From Anadara kagoshimensis (lineage: Eukaryota > Mollusca > Bivalvia > Arcoida > Arcidae), in assembly GCA_021292105.1 (NCBI GenBank), contig CM037874.1, positions 29,378,300 to 29,442,299 on the forward strand: a stretch of DNA of 64,000 nucleotides. The letters are read 5' to 3'. Under the pieces are notes generated by a model. The model made no database searches. It was given only the letters and a program-made list of their open reading frames with translations, and was not told the origin of the DNA. Position 1 is the first letter of the stretch. Each line of letters opens with the position of its first letter. The translations under genes and the position numbers were made by a program. Shown one piece after another: positions 1 to 11,033 of this stretch.

Positions 1-136
1 ACTACTTAAAATATTTGAATATACATACTAGTACCTATACAAAAAGTTAAGGATTTATCAGATAAATAACCATTTCAGTATTCTTATGCATCTGCGACAT
101 TGACCTTTGAACCCATGACCCACACCTATATATTAC
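1..136 (+). repeat. diverged copy of the 145-bp repeat unit
   Basis: It resembles one unit of the 7.2-kb array: cctatacaaaaagtta, ataaccatttcagtatt and tgacctttgaacccatgacc. It is probably the cut end of a related element entering the window. Confidence 0.6.
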
Positions 137-1472
137 AAGAGACCAGGGGCTTAATAGGGCCATAATCAATCACCTGGTGCGCATTAGCCAAAATCAAAGC
201 AATTTTCTGTGGTGGACATTTTCTGATTCTATTTATGGAATTTGATGACAACAAGTCTTTTGGTTAATGAGAAATCATTTATAGCATTCACTGTGACTTT
301 TTGCAAACTTTGTAAAACTTAACATCCTCAGGATTCCTGATTGTGTATATTAAGTGAAACACTTCTGCAAAATATTTCATTTTTAGTAATAGAGGTAATG
401 TTTCATGCCACATGTAACTTAACAAAGGTGAAAAAGAAATCTTTTTGCAAATTTACTTTGCATAACTCAACATGCTGATTGTATATATGAAGTTTGATGA
501 CAATATGCCTTTTTTGGCCCCTTAGAAGTTATATATGGCATTTTTCAATACAGGTTCACTGCAACCTTGAATGAAGGTCACTGTCAATTCTATTCACAAA
601 ATTAGCAGAACACAACTGATTCTTTATATGAATTTGATAATTATACGCCTTTTGGTTCATGAGAAGAAGTCATATTAGCATTTTTATGTATAAGGTCACT
701 GTGACCATCAACAAGTGCCAAAGTCAAACTTATTTGTAACTTTTTAGAACTCAACACGCTGATTTTTTTGTCTGAAGTTTGATGACTATATTTCTTTTGG
801 GTCATGACAAAAAGTCATTTTTAGCATTTTTTACACATAAGGTCACTGTCATCTTTAATACAGGTCAAGGTCAAATCTATACGCAAACTTTGAAGAACTC
901 AAGGTAGTAATTTTATATATGAATTTTGATGTCTATAGGCCTTTTGGCTCATAAGAAGAAGTCATATTTTAGCATTTTTACGTACAAGGTCATGGTGACT
1001 ATGAATGAATATCAAGTTCAAATCTATTCACAAACTTTGTAGAACTTAAAACACTGATTCTGTATCTGAAGTTTGATGTCAAAGCCTTTTGGTTCATGAG
1101 AAGAAGTCATTTTTAGCATTTTTACATATAAGGTAACTGTGCCTTGAAAAAAGATCAAAGTCAAATCTATTTGCAAAATTTGCTGATTATGATTATTCAG
1201 TTTGGGTACCCCAGGTCTTTCGGTTCAGAAGAAGTCATTTTAGTGATTTTACATCTAAGGTCAATGCAGCCGTTATGACATTGAATAAATCACGAATGAT
1301 TTTCGCAAACTTTAAATGGCATTTCTTGTGGATACCCCCCCCCCCCCCCAAGTTTCATCAAAATCTATCAAGCGGCTCAGGAGAAGAAGCTGTTTAAGTG
1401 AAGTTTACAGATGCACACATGCACATACACATCATACCATAAGGTCACACTGGCTTTTATCCAATTGAGCTA
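137..1472 (+). repeat. old tandem-unit element, related in architecture to the 7.2-kb element
   Basis: It begins aagagaccaggggc..cacctgg and ends ccaattgagctaaaa, echoing aagaggcccatgggc..cacctga / ggtgagctaaaa of the younger elements. Inside are roughly 120-140 bp diverged units (gaagaagtcatttttagcat, aaggtcactgtgacc, tttgcaaactttgtagaact). A C14 run (about 1336) and a cac/cacat tail precede the end. Confidence 0.6.
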
Positions 1473-1805
1473 AAATTATTGTTATAGTAATCCCTTGCCA
1501 TTAAGGGACACATGACCAAGATTTGTGCAACTTTCAAATGTAATTAGGCTGCTAGATATAAAATAACTTATGTCTGGTACATTCGCTTATTAATAGAAAG
1601 ATTTCAAATATTTTCTCTCTTATACTATTTATGGACCCCCAAGGGGCCATAATCCCTTCATTTGTGCAAATCTGAAGTCTTCAATCAGGCAGGATACATA
1701 GAAAGTTTAATCAAATGACCACGCAAGTTTGAAGATTAAAATTTGAAAAGTTACACAAAGTACAATGCACATAAAGTAAGACACACGGCCCATGATGCAC
1801 AATGA
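1473..1805. other. non-coding, no feature seen
   Basis: A+T-rich sequence with no open frame of note and no repeat match inside the window. Confidence 0.5.
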
Positions 1806-2060
1806 AAAACAAAAACATTGATTGGTTGTAATGCTGTTTAATGTCGCATCCGTAATTTTTCAACTGTTCATGATGTGATCAAGTGTATCAATCTCTAAGA
1901 ACAGATTCGTGTATGCAGGAGATGTCAAGTGTTATATGGTCTGCCTTGTTCTAGTGCTTACTCATTGTGACTTTAAGGTGCTAGCTCACAAAGTCAGTAT
2001 GTCACAGACAAGCATACTATTTCCCAAGTCACATTAGACCCAGGTGAACTAGTTAATTAC
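1806..2060 (-). mobile_element. SINE-like copy (family with 20340-20715), tRNA end lost
   Basis: It shares gtatatggtctgccttgt-type sequence, gctagctcacaaagtcagtatg, cagacaagcatac and caggtgaacta with the 20.3-kb copy. It stops before the tRNA-like part. Confidence 0.55.
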
Positions 2061-3120
2061 ATTTTTCTGTAAATGTGTAATGGGCATTAGTGCATGAGAT
2101 GTAGTGTTGCTGGCTTTTAGCCAAAAGGTTCAATCTCTATCAATGCTTTGAAATTTTCTGAGATGATTTTTTTTCTTATGGTCACACTTTGAACTTCCCG
2201 ATGAGATTTTTAGTAAGCATTTTTGTATTTTCAGATTATGCACTTTCTTATATATGTTTATAATAAACAAAATAACTTCATTTTACTTTGTTTTTACTTT
2301 ATTTTAGTAAACTCTTTATTTTATGACAATTTTTAATCATTACAATCATTTATGATAATATTTTGTTTCACAGAGGATTCACTAAAACGCTACATTCACC
2401 CCATTTTTATATATATATACATGTATATAAATGCATTTAAAAACAAATGACATTAACAGAAATATCCCATCTATATTAACATGTATATCAACTCAATCAA
2501 TTTACCAATTCATGATTTTACAAAATATTAGTCCATAAAGAACTGATAATTCAGGGACATTTTTACACATGTATTTATACATCTATTTTATAATCTCATT
2601 TAAATATACATATTGTATAAGATACTTATATAAAATTAATTTCCATCATGTTACTTCAAGATATTTTACAATCACAATAATGAGATTATAGTCGGTCACT
2701 ATATTTTGACAGATTGTTTATAAACATGGAAGAGTCTATATTGTAAATAGGGATATATAAAGGTGGTTTTGACAAATGAAAGCATGAAGGTGTGAATATA
2801 TGCATATGATAACACAGTATTACATACCTATTTGTGTAGAATAGACTCGCCCATGTTAATATAAACACTGCCAAAATATCGCTGACAGACTATAACAGAG
2901 GCCCGGAGTTTCAGTAGATGTTATAGAGTTGACTCAAATTGAAACAAACTAGCGAAATGAAAACTACTCAATAGATGCTGTAAGGTTAGCACAAAAATGA
3001 AGAAAATTAAACATTAAAGGAATGTATCTGTAATATGAGCTCTATCTAGCCCCCAAAAGTAAATAATACAAATAATTAAAACATAGTCAAAAATGTGCAT
3101 CAGCATCTATCTTTAAAGAC
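2061..3120. other. A+T-rich non-coding DNA
   Basis: Simple AT-rich sequence with short acatgtat words. The small open frame at 2686-2874 has no coding character. Confidence 0.5.
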
Positions 3121-3302
3121 TTGACGTATCATCGGCCATGCCTATTATGTTCCGACACTGGCCGCCATCACAAAACCAAAGCAACATCATGGCAATTTAT
3201 GATGTACTAGTGTCCGTGACGTCATTAAATGACATAATTCAGGCCTGGTTTTCATGCCGGACCTTTGTCGGATTAATGTAAACGTGGCCAACGATCGGTC
3301 AA
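3121..3302. mobile_element. MITE-like element, family 4 copy A
   Basis: The ends are imperfect inverted repeats (ttgacgtatcatcggccatg / ggccaacgatcggtcaa). It shares atgatgtactagtgtc, gacgtcattaaatg and tcaggcc with copies at 12953-13153 and 37749-37955. Confidence 0.6.
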
Positions 3303-4475
3303 TCATAACATATTATGATAATTTATTGTAGTAAAGATCATTAAGTTGATTTTCATGATTTATGCCATTTTTTTCATTTCAGACACATATTTTATACTCT
3401 ACATTACTCCATACTTGTCTACTTTTAAGAAATTTGTTTTCTACTTGAAATTTATTGAAAGGGCTGCTTATCTTATATACTCCTTTATCAACTATAAGTA
3501 ATTTATCATGATCTGAAATATACAGTGGCACAGAAGTGATATGGAATATATTTTTATATTATATGCACAAGTGGTAACTATTACTTGCACACTTGATGGG
3601 TAATACATGTACATTGTAACAGGTTACAGTAACATGTGTGCACATGGATGTTATGTTACTAAGTGTGCACATAATATAATAAATGTTTCATGTATTTTCT
3701 GTGAAATGAAAGTAAAGATGATATACATGTAACTAGTTATAGCTTGATTATAATCATTATAATTGACTAGTCTATAGTACAAAATTAATTATCAATGTTT
3801 ATTCATTGTTTTAATTGTCTTAAAAAATAATTTCCTCCTTTTTAATTATGAAAACAGTAAGACACATGGTACCATAAAAAATCTTGAGTATAAATACATA
3901 TATCAACATAAAAGACATTTGAGAAATACCCCTAAAAAACTTCGATGACAGCGGAATTCAAATTAAGAAAAACTTTTCATATATAAGCACTTCCATTTTT
4001 AAATAAACATGTATAATTTTAAATAAACATGTATACAAATAGGCAATTGTCAGAAATATTACCATCAGTAACTGCACAAAAACCTGTTAAAACCAAGATT
4101 GAGGTCTTCTTGTTCATAAACATTTTTGATTTCATTGCACTGATAGAGTCATGTTTTATTACATTGCAATTTCTATAATGATTTTCAGTTTATTAAGTGT
4201 AAGGGTGTCAGAAAAAGTGTGGATGACTTTGCTATATTGGGCGATGCCGATAGGCTTTCTGTGATTTTATCTGGTCAAGTTTTAGTTTAAGTCTACCAAA
4301 TTCTGCAACAATATTTAAGATAGACATCACAAAATGATTCTATAAATGTTTTACTTTTTAAACTCCCCACATGCTTTACTTCATATAATAATTATACATG
4401 TATAATGTATACAAGTGTTTATATTGTTTTTATTGTCTCTTATAACTATTTTATTAATGACATACATATATACTG
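3303..4475. other. A+T-rich non-coding DNA
   Basis: No gene or element recognised. A short direct duplication (tttttaaataaacatgtata) occurs near 3995-4035. Confidence 0.5.
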
Positions 4476-5024
4476 GTACTCCGCATTGGACATTTGAGCG
4501 ACAGACTTTTAACCCATTTAAGCGAAATTCCAAATATATGATAGACATTTGAGTGAAATTTTTTCTTGTCCCCTGCTCACTGGTGATGTGGATGTAGAAT
4601 TTTGAGTAGGAATAAAGTTTATGAAAAGTACCAAATTAAAATTTATAAAATCCATTATACAGTCTTATGCAGCACTACATTTCATAAAACTGTTAAAACT
4701 TGGTTTAAATTACAGGGTACAATTTAAAGTAAATTCACATATCTGTTCTAGCCTGGTATTTAAATCCCAGGGTATGTGTAAACCTTTAGCGATCGACTTC
4801 ATTATTTGCATATGTTTGATAAAATTTTCTCAAAAATTCAGCTTCTTTTCTCTCTCTGCCCTTTATAGGAGCAGTGAGCAGATTTAAACTGTCACTCAAA
4901 TTGCCATCATAAAATACAGGAGATATTTAAAATCTGTCGCTCAAATGTTCACTAAAGTCGTCGCTCCAATGTCCACTAGGAGTTTATTAATTTTCGCTCA
5001 AATGTCCTGCACCCCTGGTACTAA
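4476..5024. mobile_element. TIR element (~550 bp)
   Basis: The left end tactggtactccgcattgga and catttgagcga mirror the right end tcgctcaaatgtcctgcacccctggtacta. The internal frame 4621-4887 has no recognisable domain. Confidence 0.55.
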
Positions 5025-5669
5025 TGTTTTATTCTTATGATATGTTTTTGATGAGACAAATAAAATATTTGTATTGTATTTTCTTAACCTTTGCTAAAAA
5101 TGTATATAAGACAAGCTTGAATGAAATTACCTGGGAAGCATAATTGTGTAATGATTGGATGTCTTGATCTGCTAATACATGAATTGCTTGCATAGGTCAT
5201 TGAAATCAACTGTTAACCTTATATACGGTACCTGATGTTTTCCAACATTAAAAGTACCAAAATGGTAAATTTTAAAATTGCACATTTAAAACAGCAATGA
5301 CCAAAAATTTGATGTTTAAAAAAAAGCTCATATGAAGATCAAATACCATTATTTTAAACAAGCTCACCTTCACATGAATTGAATAAAAGCATTTAAATTT
5401 AAATATTTCAATGTTTTTAACCATGATATTTTCTATACTTGTGTTAGTCACATACACTAATAAAGTGTGAGATAAAAAACATCTAAATCTGTCACCTACA
5501 ATACCTAAACATGTATAAGACATGAATTCTGTCCTATTCATTCAAATGATCAAATCAATGAAAATAAAAAAGAAAATTAATACTAATCCTGAAAGGGAGC
5601 GACATAATAATGTAGAGAACCAGATCTACATTTTTTTTAAATATTGAGATTTTAAAATACCCTGAAACA

Positions 5670-5880
5670 TACTGTACACCTATCTAATTTCGTGTGTATT
5701 TATTTTCGCGCTATAGGAAATTTAGTCGTATCCGCGTAGTTCAATTTTCGTGTTTTTGAAATAAGCACTATAACACAATAAGCATAATATAATTTTCGCT
5801 TTGTATGAATTTTTGTGCGAAACTAACAACCGCGAAATAAGCGAAATTAGTACACCACGAAAATAAATATGTTTACAGTA
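5670..5880. mobile_element. MITE family 3, copy A
   Basis: It begins tactgtacacctatctaatt and ends aaataaatatgtttacagta. The arms are rich in ttcgtgtgtatttatttt and its complement, giving a hairpin. Confidence 0.65.
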
Positions 5881-6114
5881 TTCATTACCAGATTCTTTAA
5901 ACTGAAACAATCTGATACTAGAAATTGCCAATCTGTAACAGATTTGTCAATTCTTAAATTTCAAATAAAGTATTTAAAAGCTAAAAAGTTAACATTGCGA
6001 GTGCATAAACTACAAGCAATCCATAAACAAGGAAATAATGTCGATTTTAAAAACACTAACAGTACTTCTGAATGTTAAATTTCCATATACAATGTATATT
6101 TTAACACCAGCTAT

Positions 6115-6600
6115 AATATTTGATACTATAGGGTTATTGAACTGATATTGTGAAATATTGTATCGAGTTGACTCAACATTTGCATGAGCTTGCAAGTGCA
6201 AATTTGGAGTCAACGAGGGACAATATTTCACTATATCAGTTCAATAACCCTTTTATTATATACCAAATTAAATTTTGTTTACTTCCGTCAAGTATTTCAT
6301 CTAAAATACCATTTTGTTGTACAATACATAAATATTACACTAGTTCTTGTAAATGGATATAAGAACTAGTGCAATATGACAACAACACAGCGATGACGTC
6401 AACAACAATCGTGTGACGTCATAAACGGCAGCGCCATGTGACAAAGCGTGCAGTTTGAAAAAACTGATTCGGTAAACCTCAGACTGGAACAAAGTTAGCG
6501 TGCAAATATTGATATCTATTGCACGCCTACACCTTGGGATTTATCATTTAATTTCCATGCAAAGCATATATTGCTATATAATAATAAAGTATACTGCCTC
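6115..6600. repeat. ~480-bp repeat, copy 1 (partner at 56370-56815)
   Basis: Long stretches are shared with 56.4 kb (gttgactcaacatttgca, tcagttcaataaccctttta, ttacaccttgggrtttat). The first 130 bp form an imperfect hairpin around gcatgagcttgcaagtgc. It contains several gacgtca sites. Confidence 0.65.
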
Positions 6601-7176
6601 CCCAAAAACAAATACAGAAATAAAATAATTTACAAACAAAAAGGTTCATAATTATATTCATGCCCATGGAGTTGTACAAAGGTAACATATTTATCTGACT
6701 ATCTGTAACTTGAGTAGAAATAAAATGGAATGTAGGTTTGGTCAAATCAAAATTTAACAAAAATGGTATTGAAATGGGGTGAAAAATATTTATGAAATTT
6801 TGGATTTAACATTACCAGTAATGATTCAGTGCATCATATTTCTACAAAAATAGTCCACACTATACATGCTATATACGGAATACAATGTGTAAATAAACAC
6901 CCACGCACACCTACATGTATATACATACACATACAAATACTTACACCTCACATGCATTACACTGTTCTATAATGAATACTGTAAACATATTTAATTTCGT
7001 GTGTATTTATTTTTGCGGTATAGGAAATTTAGACATATCTGCAAAGTTAAATTTTTGAGTTTTTGAAATATGCACAATAACACAATAAGTATAATATAAA
7101 TTTCACTCAGTATTAATTTTCGTGCAAAACAAAGGACAGCGAAATAAGCGAAAATGTGTACACCGCAAAAATAATA

Positions 7177-8907
7177 CAAGAGGCCCATGGGCCTGATACG
7201 CTCACCTGATAACTAATGGCTAGCTGATAGATTTAAAGAAAACATAAATACTAAACCCCAATGACTTTTTTTTTACATCATGATAACCGTTGTATTAATA
7301 CCTACAACATTCTAGTATACATGCCTATACAAAAAGTTAATAGTTTTCAAGATAATTAACCATTTCAGTATTGTTTCACATCTGTGACCTTGACCTTTAA
7401 ACCCATAACCTTTTTCTATACATCAAAATGATTGTTGTATCAATATCTACAACATTCTAATATACATGCCTATACAAAAAGTTTATAGTTTTGGAGATAA
7501 TTAACCATTTCGGTATTGTTTTGCATCTGTGGCCTTGACCTTTGAACCCATGACCTTTTTCTATACATCAGAATGATCATTGTATCAATACCTATAACAT
7601 TCTAATATACAAGCCTATACAAAAAGTTTATAGATTTTGAGATAATTAACCATTTCGGTATTGTTTCACATCTGTGACCTTGACCTTTGAACCCATGACC
7701 TTTTTCTATACATCAAAATGATCGTTGTATCAATACCTACAACATTCTAATATACATGCCTATACAAAAAGTTTATAGTTTTCGAGATAATTAACCATTT
7801 CGGTATTGTTTCCCGTCTGTGACCTTGACCTTTGAACCCATGACCTTTTTCTATACATCAAAATGATCGTTGTATCAATACTTACAACATTCTAATATAC
7901 ATGCCTATACAAAAAGTTTATAGTTTTCGAGATAATTAACCATTTCAGTATTGTTTCACATCTGTGACCTTGACCTTTGAACCCATGACCTTTTTTCTAT
8001 ACATCAAAATGATCGTTGTATCAATACCTACAACATTCTAACATACATGCCTATACAAAAAGTTTATAGTTTTCGAGATAATTAACCATTTCGGTATTGT
8101 TTCGCATCTGTGACCTTGACCTTTGAACCATGACCTTTTTCTATACATCAAAATGATCGTTGTATCAATACCTACAACATTCTAATATACATGCCTATAC
8201 AAAAAGTTTATAGTTTTTGAGATAATTAACCATTTCGGTATTGTTTCACATCTGTGACCTTGACCTTTGAACCCATGACCTTTTTCTATACATCAAAATG
8301 ATCGTTGTATCAATACCTACAACATTCTAATATACATGCCTATACAAAAAGTTTATAGTTTTCGAGATAATAATTATAATTAGAGGTAAAAAAATTAGGT
8401 CACGACCTTCACAATTGACCTTGACCTCATTTTAAAGATACTAACAAGAAGATGTCAAAACTGAAAACCCCATGTCATTATCTGGTCAAATAGTCAAGTT
8501 ATAACAATTTGAAGCTATTTTACGATTTTTTCAAAATTAAACGCAAAAACGCGTAACCTATTTTTTATCCGATTTTTACAAAATGAACAAACTATAGGCT
8601 TAAGACCCTAGAGAAGCCAAATATCACATCAGATTTTTTCTCCAATCAGTACTTTCGGAGAAGAAGATTTTTTAAGATTTTTGCACCCCTAGGTCACCTT
8701 GACCTAGTTATGGTAGCCATGGCAACACCACGAACAAATCTGAATTGCACCGGCCCATATATACTTCTGACAAAGTTTCATTAAAAACTGTCCAGTAGTT
8801 TCAGAGGAGAAGTCGAAAATAGGTGTTAACGACGCACACACGCACACACGCACATACACACGCTGCGCTATGCCATAAGCTCACATGACCTTCGGTCAGG
8901 TGAGCTA
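7177..8907 (+). mobile_element. 1.7-kb non-autonomous element with 145-bp tandem units, copy 1
   Basis: It begins caagaggcccatgggcctga then cgctcacctga, and ends ggtcaggtgagcta. The terminal words tcacctga/tcaggtga are inverted. About seven units with 145-146 bp spacing fill 7260-8370, followed by a unique 0.5-kb tail ending in (cacacg)n. The flanks share aaaataata (7168-7176 and 8908-8916), a likely 9-bp target duplication. It has no coding capacity. Confidence 0.75.
7260..8372 (+). repeat. tandem array, 145-bp unit, ~7.6 copies, with nuclear-receptor-like sites
   Basis: Each unit contains tgaccttgacctttgaaccc, whose complement holds TCAAGGTCA and a DR1-type GGTTCAAAGGTCA. The spacing is regular, with starts near 7384, 7529, 7674, 7819, 7964, 8110 and 8255. 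Units differ by a few bases each. Confidence 0.85.
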
Positions 8908-9209
8908 AAAATAATAAAAATATGTTTACAGTATATGTTCAATGTACATATTAACAAACATACTACAGTATATCATATCCACAAATGAGACAAGAATACA
9001 TGTACCTGAACTCAAAAATTTACTTAATATTATAATTATCAAATTTATTTTGTATTACACCATACTGAATCATGAAATATATTTAATGTACAGTTACAGG
9101 CACCTGTTCAAAATGCAGAGATCTAATAATTACCACATATGGTATACCTCACAAATTCCATACAAACAAATCTCTGTGATACAGAGATTTAATTGCCTAT
9201 TATCTCACA

Positions 9210-9392
9210 TACAGTCAAACCTGTCTATAAAGGCCACCCAAAGGGACCAGTAAAAGTGGCCTTAATGGGCAGGTGGCCTTTATATAAAGGTTCAAATAAC
9301 ATGAATAAAGAAAAATTAGGATACAATTCTTCTGGCCTTTATAAGTAGGTGACCCTTATATAGAGGTGGCCTTTAGGGCAGGTTGGACTGTA
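9210..9392. mobile_element. MITE family 1, copy A
   Basis: The ends are tacagtcaaacctgtctata and ggcaggttggactgta, inverted. The interior repeats ggcctttata and rtggccttta. Other copies are 14172-14424, 38242-38424 and 44298-44481. Confidence 0.75.
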
Positions 9393-10892
9393 TATCACTG
9401 TATAATGTTCAATGTATTAACAGGCACCTGTTAAACAGAGATATTATTAGCTAATGTATTAACAGGCACCCATTTCAGAGAAACTAGCACATTACAGGAA
9501 CATTTAATGGAGCTCCGCAGCATACCAAGGGATATCCCTTAACATTTTATGGAACATTTTGGAGAACATTTACATTGAAATTCTGTGGAATAACATCATT
9601 TTTACTAAAAATGTAAACTTCACTGAAGCGATTCCATTTCCAATAGAAATAATTGTTACACACAATTGTTATTGGGTATCGTATGGTACAATGATGAACC
9701 CCATTACCCTTTACCTCACACACACCACTGTGTAAATCATATAAAAGAGAAATAAAAAAACCAAGACTTGATATATAATTAAAACAATATACATGTACTG
9801 CAATTTGAACATGAAATGTAACATTTGCGGAACTTAATGTCAAAGTAAAATGGATCAAAATATCACAACTAATTTCAAATGAGCAAAATAAATAAATCAA
9901 AAGTAACTCAAAACATCAAGCTATCCTAATATTTAATTAAATCAAAGGGATGTAATAAGTTAATATGAGAAATGTCCTAAGACTTAAATAATTTTTCTTC
10001 TGAATGCTGGATGTGATTAGCTTGCCAGTACTCCTTTATTTACTAAAGATACTGTTAAGACTTGCTCCGACAGTTGTTTTGCTCCAACAACATTTTATCT
10101 GTTTAGATAAATACAATCCCTTAAGACATGAAGTGGAAGTAAATCCTTACAGAGATCTTGTAATTTATCATCATAACATGTAGTTATAGAATGCATTATT
10201 GACCTTATACACACAATAATGGTGTCAGCAAATTTCATATTGTAAACATATGACTGGACATGTGACTTAGTGATTCAAAGGTCATTAGTTCAAAGGTCAT
10301 TAGTTCAGGATTTTTCTGGGTTGTGTGGTACATGTAGGTTCTTGAGATCAGGGATCTTCCGTCCCTTTTGGGAATGGGACAAAGGGCCCATGGCATTGGG
10401 AAAATAAGCGGCATTTTGACTTATATTTGAAAATTCAACAAGAACCAAAAAATATTACTTTCAGACTTTTACTGGTCATAACATATAATTAAAAGCAAAT
10501 TAGAATGTTATTTGTCTATCTTTCACGCCATCCATTGGGAATAAAATACTATAATGCATTGGGAATGGGGCCAAATTTCGGACCCAAATTTGCTTCAGTG
10601 AGACATCTGGTCAGCTGGACATTTCATTTCATATGACTCAAACTAGTACAAGGACGTTAAATTCTAATTCTGATTAAAAAAAAACTATAACTAGTATGTT
10701 GAAAAAAATGTGAAATAATGAAGCTGGAGAATAAAATGAAACCTAAATATGAGACTTAGACCATTACAAAGACAAAAATACATGTACATACAATATTGCA
10801 AAATAATTACCTGCATTTGAAAATAAATTAATTAAATATTTATCATTCATAAACAAAAACATATTCCTCATATTTGACATATATATACTATA
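9393..10892. other. non-coding DNA after VMP1
   Basis: Includes the VMP1 3' flank/UTR. A stretch at 9560-9660 is an inverted diverged copy of 11935-12020. No gene is seen. Confidence 0.5.
10035..10040 (-). terminator. candidate VMP1 poly(A) signal AATAAA
   Basis: This AATAAA hexamer on the minus strand lies about 850 nt after the VMP1 stop. It is the nearest clean match I noticed. The hexamer is common in A+T-rich DNA, so this is weak. Confidence 0.25.
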
Positions 10893-11033
10893 TCATTGTT
10901 TGTTTAACTTGTGTTTAGCTTTACATATTCTCTTGTGATAGCTCTGAGCTGTAGAGTTTATGATAGACAGAACAAAATAGGCCACCATTACAATTATCAC
11001 CTTTTCAAATATCCACCCAAGTAAGTTAGTTTC
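10893..11033 (-). CDS. VMP1: VMP1 terminal coding exon
   Basis: It encodes [20 protein letters not shown], the last membrane helix, then a basic tail ending KAKHKLNKQ and a TGA stop. The acceptor is acatttcag. The cytosolic lysine-rich C-terminus resembles that of vertebrate VMP1. Confidence 0.93.
   Translation of the reverse strand, partial: ETNLLGWIFEKVIIVMVAYFVLSIINSTAQSYHKRICKAKHKLNKQ

Larger units (their letters stand above)
6978..8933. mobile_element. MITE family 3, copy B, split by the 7177-8907 insertion
   Basis: The left part 6978-7176 starts tactgtaaacatatttaatt, and the right stub 8917-8933 ends atatgtttacagta. Comparison with copy A shows the 1.7-kb element landed near its right end. 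Confidence 0.7.

Noticed and set aside
7260-8372. Regular repeats resembling a CRISPR array
   Set aside because: The units are contiguous with no unique spacers, lie in an animal genome and belong to a mobile element.
9547-9900. 117-codon minus-strand frame
   Set aside because: The C-terminal part matches an inverted repeat copy at 11.94 kb that is not open in the same frame. No domain.
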